Position numbers and translations under genes: made by a program. A model generated the notes under the pieces. That model made no database searches and was not told where the DNA came from. It worked only from the letters and a program-made list of their open reading frames with translations. Positions 57,175-64,000 of a stretch of DNA of 64,000 nt are shown one piece after another. The first letter of the stretch is position 1, and every line of letters starts with the position of its first letter. This DNA comes from Lumnitzera littorea. Lineage: Eukaryota; Streptophyta; Magnoliopsida; Myrtales; Combretaceae. Location: the NCBI GenBank assembly GCA_024138015.1, contig JAMXBB010000008.1, forward strand, positions 46,421,397-46,485,396, read 5' to 3'.

Positions 57175-57439
57175 GATACATGTTTGCAACTAAGCAATTA
57201 AGTATAATAGACCAAATAAAGAAGCGAGAAGTACTAATAGAACTTGAAGAATAGAAAGCAAAGTGAATGCACTAAATGTTAAAGTTTAAATTCCATTAAC
57301 GAAGAAGGCATTTACAGAATTAAGGTCGGCATCCTGACTTGTTATACAATATCTCCTACTTAAGTATGGGAGAAATAAACAAGTATGAAAAGGGGGAAGG
57401 GGGATAACTATTCATTATTTAGGATTAGAAAACTCTGGA
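57175..57439. other. Tat non-coding spacer
   Basis: Between the tandem repeats and the antisense ORF. It holds a partial repeat-like AAGGTCGGCATCCTGACTTG at 57322 and no coding signal. Confidence 0.5.
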
Positions 57440-60400
57440 AGCTTCGAAAAATCTAATGCCTTGATCTATTTGGAGGGCTGATCCGTTGGTGTTCCTAACT
57501 CTTGAGATGTCTCACTTGATGTCATAAAGAGAAGGGCTAAGGTTTGCTGGCTTAGGTCACCAAGAGGATTACCTTGACTTTGATCCTTCTTAGAAGCACT
57601 CTTAAGGGTAACCTCTTGCTAAGTTGTTAGGGTAGAAGTGGATAGAGGAAAAACTTGACCATCCTCGGCTGCAGGAGGGGCGCCTTAGATTATGTTAGTT
57701 GCTTTAGCGGCATCTCTCTCTCTTACTTATGCCGCCCTAACCTCTTTATTTGTAAACTCATCCAACCAATTGAAAAAGCCTAAGTTGAGGTTGGGATGAT
57801 GTTCCTAGACATTCTAATGAATCTCTCGATTATACTTGATGGCAATATCTTAGCACTCCTCAACCCATTACTGTGATTTGAAGAAGTTCTCTGCAGCCTT
57901 CTCCTTGATCTCTTTGTTGAGCATGTTGTTGGTCTCTAGATCGATGATGAGCTCCTTCATCTCCTTATCCTCTTTGAAGAGCTCCTTTATTCTTTGCTTC
58001 AACTTGACCTTTTAGCTAGCCAACTCTAGCAAAGTGTTTTTGGTAGAATCACATTTAGTTACCTTCATTGCCAGCTCAGTCTATAGCTTGGAGGCCAATG
58101 CATTTAGCTCTAAGTTGTGTTAGTTGAGCTCTACCTTAGCCTTCCTCTCCTCTTTCAGCTTTTTGGAGAGTTCAGCTTTAGACTTGTGCTCCTCCTCCAA
58201 CAAAGCCTTTAGCGTCTTAGCTACCTTGCTGGTCTCCTTAGCCTCTTACTGGCCTTCCCTCTCCTTCTACAGGGTGACCTCTAGAGTAGCATTCTGCACA
58301 TAGCAATGATGTAGACATAGGTTAGCCTTGCAGATGCATTAGCTCATGTGCATGAGCATGACATGCATTTTTGCAGAGATCCCATGAGTGGCTTAATATT
58401 GTTTAAATAAATATCTACTACTATTATGTTACAATAATTGGATATGTGTATGATATATTGTGTGTTTTATCCATTCTCACTTAGTTCATAGTAAACTACG
58501 CAGATATGTATTGTATCCATAGGTAAAGGCAAAGTATAGGAGGGGCGCCACCATTATTGGGGAGGAAGATTTTAAGAGTGACTAGGTTGGAGTCAGCTAC
58601 TTTAAAGGACTTTTGTTTATGATGATAGACTTAGATAATTGTTATGTATAAATATTGTAAAAGAGTTTGAAAGACTATGGTAGTTAGTTGTACAAAATTG
58701 TAAATATGTGAAGTATCATTTGTAAGGCTAAACTCCATTAAAACCCTTTGATTATGTAAGAAAGTTGTTGTATATATGTATGTAGCCTTGTCCTTTGGTC
58801 TATTGTAGGTTGGTTGTTGGTCTTGCGTTTAGGGCTAAATTGAGATGTGACACCTATTTAGGAAAATTTCTTACTAATTCACTTAGAAGGAGACTCTACC
58901 TCCTATAAATCTTCCTGTACACTAAGCATAGTCAATCGAAGGTCTTTTACCTTAGCTAGTGTCTCTTTGTAGTGATTCACCCATAGTAGTACTTGACTAT
59001 GATACTATACATTGAGAAAGGTAGTGTTAGTAGTGAAAAGAAGACTTAGGAAAACATTACCAAAAGAGGGGCAACTTACAGTGACAAACATACACCTAGT
59101 GGTTTAAAGAGTTGAGGTGGCCTCCAAATTCAGTGGGTTATCTAGAAGGTGTATTGATGCCATTTCCAAGGCACTTTAGTTGGTAGGGGTGTAAGACCCC
59201 ATTGCCGCTTCTAAGTGGATAGACTTATGATGCAGCCTTATATTGCCACCTTAGATTCCTATTGAGGTTAGAAGATCTTCTCCCTATATTGCCTGGTGTT
59301 TGACTTAAAGTCCCCCTCATAGAGCCTAGTGTCCTTTGACTCATAGAGCTTAGTGTCCTTCAACTCATATAGAACTCCCTTATAGTTGTCTGGAATGGTC
59401 TTGTCCTTTAGTGCCTCTCTAAGGCCTTAGCTCAAGATATTCCCATTTAGACCATTATGAGATAAGGATAGCTAGATGGGAGCTGCTTGGACAACAGTTT
59501 GCTAAGAGGCATGGGTAGCTTAGACCTCTTTGAGGCCAATGCCTCCTTCCTCCCCTCTTTAGGAAGCTTCCTCTTCCGGCTTGCCAACTCTTCAACTGTG
59601 TTGGTTTCAAGCCTCTTCCTTTTGTCTTTGGAAAAGGAGGGAAGGTAGTGTGTATGGGGGGAAGGGGGTTAGGTATGGAAGAATTAATAGTTTTAGTACA
59701 TCAATAGCAGCCTCATCCCCTACTGTGATGGGCTTAAATGGAGGAGTTTCAGTTGCAGAGGAAACAGTGGCTAAGGGGATTACAACCACAAGCTCCATGG
59801 GAGCTCTACTAAGAGGAACCCCTTAAGGAATAGATGGTGATTTTGCTTACTTGTCTCACCTACATTCTTGCGCTTTAGGTTGGTGGCTCTCTTGGATGGA
59901 CATGGAACCTTAACCGCCTTAGCCAATTTCTTGCCTTTAAAGGAACAAACAAACACTGTGAACACAAAGATAAGTACGTCACGATCATTTATCAATTTTA
60001 CCATGACTAACATGGGTAAGGAGGATCTATCCCTTCTCTTAAGAAGGACGTTAGACAAAGCACAGTTCTACATAGACTCACGCGAGCATGATGGAAGAAG
60101 TTGTTCGGGAAAAACGAACGTATACCTTCCATCTATTTCTTCACCATAGCCTTCTTCATGCTAAGGAAGATGTTGGAGATTGGATACTTAAAGCACCTCT
60201 CTATGATCTCCTTGATGTTTATCTTTATGCCATGAAGGATGATATCTCTCTTGTGGCCGTTCAGACTAGTATGATCCACTGCATCCATAAGTCTACTTGT
60301 TTTAGTAGCTTCACCACCAAGAACTCATTCTACCAGCCTTTGACAAAATTTGCCAGACCCTTGAATAACTTCCTCCCTAAATGGTTCTGGAGGTATGTCT

Positions 60401-61043
60401 ATCCATTCAAACTCTTCCATAGGTAGAAATGGTTGAAGAGTTTTGGAGTGACCTTTATCATAAAGTACTTACATAGCCCCTAGAATGCCTTTAACACCCT
60501 TTGCCCATTGGGGAGGGGAGAGGGAGGGGAGGATTTGGGTCAGATTATACCAGTAGCAATCAAAGAGTTCCTTCTCGAAACTCGCTTAAGGGGATGTGCA
60601 TCTTATACTTTAAGCATTTTTCAAGCACTATAAAGTGCCTCCTTGACAATATAGGTATCCTTTCCTCTCTTGTTAGTAGCTGCATTAGCCAGCTTAGATT
60701 TAATCTAACCATAAAATTCATTAAGACCCAGTTAACGGTGGAGGGTTTTCTTTTACTAATTCGACTACTTGAACCCTTGTATATTCTAGGCCCAGTAAAT
60801 AGGTCCGTAGCTTTAGGTAAGGGATCGTACACATAAACATCCTTAAGGATGGTGTTGATAAGCTTTCTCTATCTAGCGCCTCAATAGCCATTCTTGACGT
60901 TTCATCTAATTGTGCCAACGATGAGACTTCATCATTTCCTCTGCGAGGAGGATCACTCCTCATATCTTTAGAGTTAGTTGTTATATTGAATTTGGATGCA
61001 TTAAAGGCGTCTCACCTGTGTTTGCTCTACTACTGGTTGACAT
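57440..61043 (-). pseudogene. Tat antisense ORF (plant gypsy-type extra gene), broken
   Basis: On the minus strand, ATG at 61043 begins MSTSSRANTGE. Pieces in order: KMHIPLSEFREGTL at 60560-60610, resembling the YRLPLSDFQREL start of the PF04195 (putative gypsy type transposon) domain; MEEFEWIDIPPEP (about 60400); and YPISNIFLSMKKAMVK (about 60160). A basic Ser/Pro/Lys segment follows near 59580-59880, then ELKDTKLYESKDTRLYEG (about 59330). The C-terminal coiled coil at 57750-58290 includes EEEHKSKAELSKKLKEER and KELFKEDKEMKELI. The whole is about 1000 codons when the insert at 58290-58852 is ignored. Many stops. Such antisense genes are known in some Tat elements (for example the Grande/Retand side); their function is unknown. 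Confidence 0.72.
58290..58852 (+). mobile_element. LTR fragment (family L-like) inside the antisense ORF
   Basis: The coiled-coil frame stops near 58296 and resumes after 58852. The insert ends TTAGGGCTAAATTGAGATGTGACA, matching the GGGxCGTGACA terminus of long LTRs, and has CTCACTTAGTTCATAGTAAAC and GGGGCGCCACCATTATTGGG. It looks like the U5 end of a Tekay-like LTR. The left part of the LTR is missing and no target duplication was found. Confidence 0.5.
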
Positions 61044-61628
61044 TTTGATGTTGAAGAGTGAAGCTTGAAAAGAACTTGGAAATTGAAAGAATAAAGAGTT
61101 AAGAAGGTGAAAAATTTTGTTGTAAGTATTTCAGATAAGTTTATATTAAGAAAGAGTTATAGAAAGAGTAAACGATAGTGTTGAATGGTATTTATAAGCA
61201 TAAAATTAGGGAAAATGCGTTGATGGTTATGGGGATCCGTACAAATGAAGATCCCCTTAAAGAAGTGTGATGGTGATACTTGCTAAGGGTTTGTATCGAA
61301 CAGTTGAGTTTCAAAGACAAAATCTTTGTAACTACACCCAAGTCTACATAGATAGGACACCTGTTACATCTCATTAAATGCACTATGAAAGAGCTTGATA
61401 TAGTGAGAATTTGAAAGGTTGGCTTTTACTTGGCTTGGGTGCCTTCACCTTAATCTTTCGCTAGTATAGACTCTAGCCATGCCATGTCAATACCTCCATC
61501 ATGACATTGGTATGACATTCTTTTTACCATGTTGCCTAGCTAACTAGAGTACCTCTAGACCAGATTGACCATAGGCTTGAAAGGCCCATCTTCCCCTTTT
61601 CCTTACCTTCACAATGGCATTGGGAATG
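61044..61628. other. Tat non-coding region before the PPT
   Basis: Upstream, in minus sense, of the antisense ORF start. It may hold that gene's promoter: a TATA-like CTTATAAATACC on the minus strand near 61190-61201. No other coding signal. Confidence 0.45.
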
Positions 61629-61645
61629 TGGGGGAGGGGGGAAAG
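61629..61645 (+). other. Tat polypurine tract
   Basis: GGGGGAGGGGGGAAAG immediately before the 3' LTR. This is the primer for plus-strand synthesis and fixes the LTR start. Confidence 0.88.
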
Positions 61646-62193
61646 TATTGATGAGGCCTTTTAGACATGGACCCTTCAAGCCTTTTGGCTTGTGTCGACT
61701 TAATTGGGCCTATGACCTAGTGCCTCTATCGATTTAACTTCCCTATCCTTATGGTTGACCTCAACTTAGGCCTATTATATGGCTTGTCCAACTACAATGG
61801 TCTTTAACAGCTAGAAGACTATAGATAAAGTTGAGTGACCAAGTCAACAACCACCTCTTACATTTGTGGACCACATCGAACCTTGTAACTCCACTATTCA
61901 TTAGTTACAGACATGGCTTTTGCTCACTAACTCCTCTTTAATTGTTGACTCCACTTTTCTATAAATACAAAGTTACCACTCAATAGTAAACTACATGATA
62001 CTTTGTGCACTAAAGCCTTCTCTTTGCATTCGATTACTATTATTATCTTTATACACCCAACTAACTTAAGTATCGAAGTAGTCATGTTGAGCAATACTCC
62101 AGTGCCCTTCACTGTTCCTTATTTTGCAGGCTTAGACAGTAGCATAAAGCCTAGTCGCAATCAATCTCTATTGGCCAAAACCTAAAGACGATA
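61646..62193 (+). repeat. Tat 3' LTR
   Basis: 548 bp, TATTGATGAGGCC to AAGACGATA, partner of 33984-34525. TATA box TCTATAAATAC near 61959. Terminal TG/CA have become TA/TA by transitions. Confidence 0.85.
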
Positions 62194-62308
62194 GGAGAAA
62201 GACATGATGAGAGAACATATGCATGTAATGGCCTTAGACATTAAGAATTAACTTTTTGTTGACATTAAAGATTTAAGTAATCAACAAAGTTAATAGTATT
62301 AATTTCAT
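62194..62308. other. Short unassigned AT-rich stretch
   Basis: Between the Tat 3' LTR and a G1 LTR stub. No coding signal or recognised repeat. Confidence 0.4.
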
Positions 62309-62360
62309 AATATGGGTCAGTGGTCTAATAGCTTGATTCTCATCATTCCCTTCGGGTTAT

Positions 62361-63300
62361 TTTGGATTTGAGATCAAATCTGAATGGTCTTCATTCAGCT
62401 CTTTGTTAGAGTGATATGGACTAAGGTCGATAACGTTAAAGGCATTAGAAACCCCATAGTCCTTGGGCAACTCCAATCTGTAGGCATTATCATTGATCTT
62501 CTGGAGATTTTTGAAAGGTCCTTCAGCTCTTGTAGATAATTTGTTCTAGCTCTTTTAGATAATTTGTTCCTCTTCTTGTTCGGGAATCGTTCCTTGCTGA
62601 GGTATAGCCATACCAAGTCTCCTAGTTGGAACTGTTTGGCTGTCTTACTCTTGGTCTTCTCTCGCATTCTTTTAGTAGCTTGGTTGATGTGTCGAGTAAC
62701 TTTATCATAGATGTGCTGAAGGAATTGTGCTTAAGCTCTCATGTTAGGGTCCTCTTGTATGGATATAGGTATAGGGGTATGATCAAGGGGTAATTTGGGA
62801 TTGAAACCATAGACCACTTCGAAGGGTGTTTGCTTGATGGTGTCATGTACTGTATGGTTATAAGCAAATTCGACCATCGGCAAGCAAACGTCCCAATAAG
62901 CCAAGTTCATTCCCATTATAACTTGGAGGAGTGATCCCAAAGTATGATTAACTACCTTCATTTAGCTGTTAGTTTGGGGGTGACGGAAGTACTAAATTTT
63001 AGTTTAGTTCCCATTTGACATGATAAGGTCCTATAAAAATGCCTCAAGAACTTTGGATTCCTATCAAAGACTACACTTCTAAGTACGCTATGTAATTGCA
63101 CAATCTTTTGCAAGAAATGAGAAGTAATAGCTGAAGCATCATTAGTTTTTGAGTAAGGGATGAAGTGTGTGATTTTGTTGAACCGATCTATGATGACCAT
63201 TATAGAATCTTTACCTTGGATAGTTTGTAGTAGTCTAAGAACAAAATCTATGCTCAATTAAGTCCATGGCTTCTTCAGAATAGGTAAAGGCATTACCTTC
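62361..63300 (-). pseudogene. G1 integrase, minus strand
   Basis: Core at 62958-63257: MSIDFVLRLLQTIQGKDSIM (first Asp), THFIPYSKTNDASAI, SVVFDRNPKFLRHF (second Asp, DRN for DRD). 62731-62961: YWDVCLPMVEFAYNHTVHDT and TPFEVVYGFNPKLP, including the third acidic position (VVN near the catalytic Glu region is changed). C-terminus at 62560-62667: KTAKQFQLGDLVWLYLSKER, same wording as 44058. An inserted duplication of the KRNKLSKRARTNYL-type segment (LSKRARTNKLSTRA) is seen near 62525-62580. Confidence 0.8.
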
Positions 63301-64000
63301 CTTTGCTTAGCTAGGCACTTAGCCCTCTTGCACACGGCGCAGCTGTCGATAAATCGATGCACATCTCTATTCATCCTTGGCCAGAAGAATCGACCATTCA
63401 ACAGTTCACAAGTTCTTTCTCCAAAATGTCTAAAGAGTCATCTACTGTATGCTTTCCTGGCCAATAGTTCCTGCAGTGAACAGGTCGGGATGCATAATTT
63501 TCTACTGTAGAACAAGTAAACATCCTCCACATGATACTCATCCACTATCCTTCCATCAATGCATCGTATGATTATGGGTCTAAAGTGTGGATCCTTAGAA
63601 TACTACTTTTTGATACTTGCAAACCCAAATAGCTTGGTTTATAGTTCAGTTAAAAGCGCATGTCGCATTGAAAGAGCATCTGCAACTACATTGCTCTTTC
63701 TTTGCTTGTATTTAATAACAAAATTGAATCCTTCAAGGAATTCAACCCATGATCAGTATATATGACAAATTCTCTCGGCAATAAATAGTGCTGCCACACT
63801 TGCAGTGCTTAGATTAGTGCTAAGAGCTCCTTGTCATGTACGGAGTAATTTAACTGTGGCCTTCTGAGCTTCTCATTGTGGAAGGTAATTTGTCAACCTT
63901 CCTGCATTAGGATGGCACCTATTCCAATGCCTGATGCATTACAATCTAGCTCAAATATTTTCTCGAAGTCAAGTGGAACCAATACTGGGGTGAAGGTCAA
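63301..64000 (-). pseudogene. G1 H2C2 zinc domain and RNase H, cut by window end
   Basis: Minus strand: VHRFIDSCAVCKRAKCLAKQ-like H2C2 end near 63310-63365, FWPRMNRDVH, then RNase H strands near 63640-63760 (GFNFVIKYKQRKSNVVADAL), the LLALISALQVWQHYLLPREF region near 63760-63830, and GQLNYSVHDKELL near 63820-63860. At the edge, EVKCDAS/GIGIGAILMQEG-like RT-RNase H connection (seen as LDCNASGIGIGAILMQ). A few stops only. Confidence 0.78.

Larger units (their letters stand above)
33984..62193 (+). mobile_element. Tat-lineage gypsy element, about 28 kb with nested and chimeric insertions
   Basis: Outer LTRs 33984-34525 and 61646-62193 are the same family and orientation. Internal Tat pieces, in order on the plus strand, are: PBS (34526), gag (34684-35200), gag and protease (40000-41081), integrase (54256-54933 and 56551-56680), tandem repeats (56814-57174), antisense ORF (61043 to 57440), PPT (61629-61645). 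RT and RNase H of this element were not found and were probably lost with the 41082-54255 block. The protease wording (ISFSNVDLE, VIGAKITNF, LGRLSLNAF) and the extra antisense gene place it in the Tat group. I could not find a convincing target-site duplication (AGATG versus GGAGA). Confidence 0.75.
62309..64000 (-). mobile_element. G1 element, minus strand: LTR stub, PPT and pol 3' half, running off the window
   Basis: Minus-strand TGATGAGAATCAAGCTATTA starting at 62344 is the first 35 or so bases of a G1 LTR (same as 41082); the rest is lost. The PPT-like minus AACCCGAAGGGAA (about 62345-62360) matches that before 44324. Integrase, H2C2 and RNase H follow upstream to the window edge. Confidence 0.75.

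Noticed and set aside
59581..60426. Several plus-strand frames of 80-110 codons.
   Set aside because: Shadows of the minus-strand Tat antisense gene; they contain no known domain.
33984..62198. Target-site duplication for the Tat element.
   Set aside because: The flanking five bases (AGATG and GGAGA) do not match. I do not claim a duplication.
1..64000. CRISPR array, operon or bacterial-type defence system.
   Set aside because: Nothing of the kind is present. The sequence is eukaryotic repeat DNA, and the only regular short-period array is the Tat 3' tandem repeat.

Overview
The window is repeat-rich, AT-rich nuclear DNA from a flowering plant, most likely a eudicot. The evidence is plant-type Ty3/gypsy retrotransposons of several lineages (chromovirus-like, Tat and Athila-like), initiator-Met-type primer-binding sites and an integrated plant pararetrovirus (Caulimoviridae). 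I found no intact host gene, tRNA, rRNA or CRISPR array. Almost every coding region is a pseudogene, and many in-frame stops sit where Gln, Arg or Trp codons are expected. That pattern fits C-to-T decay of methylated DNA. The species cannot be named from the sequence.

Layout. 1-1728 is the end of a long LTR with a degenerate PBS, followed by non-coding leader-like DNA. 2856 to about 5340 or beyond is a related long LTR on the minus strand. 6570-16305 is an endogenous caulimovirid, slightly more than one genome unit, with its promoter region repeated at both ends. It is interrupted at 13946-15255 by an Athila-like solo LTR with a perfect TAAGA target-site duplication. 16306-19850 is mostly anonymous DNA with a possible hAT-like non-autonomous element. 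19860-23100 and 29570-30550 are the two halves of a decayed minus-strand retroelement. It was split by a complete minus-strand gypsy element at 23107-29564 (two LTRs, TSD TAGAT), the best-preserved element here. 30550-33550 is anonymous, and 33555-33896 is a foldback MITE.

33984-62193 is the main structure: a Tat-lineage element whose LTRs lie about 28 kb apart because other elements sit inside it. In order it holds: 5' LTR, PBS and gag; a truncated minus-strand gypsy (35261-39985); gag and protease; a chimeric block of gypsy pieces (41082-54255) that includes a 3.8-kb solo LTR; the Tat integrase, split by an Athila-like LTR; four 90-bp tandem repeats; a long antisense ORF with an LTR fragment in it; a G-rich polypurine tract; and the 3' LTR. 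62309-64000 is the 3' part of another minus-strand gypsy element, running off the window.

Working together. None of these elements looks autonomous now. The layering gives a relative chronology: the Tat and viral insertions are older than the LTRs nested in them. Two gypsy families share a design in which the integrase frame runs over the LTR border into a GPxTRS motif. Three long LTRs share splice-site-like pairs. The Tat element carries the extra antisense gene and 3' tandem repeats known from its lineage.
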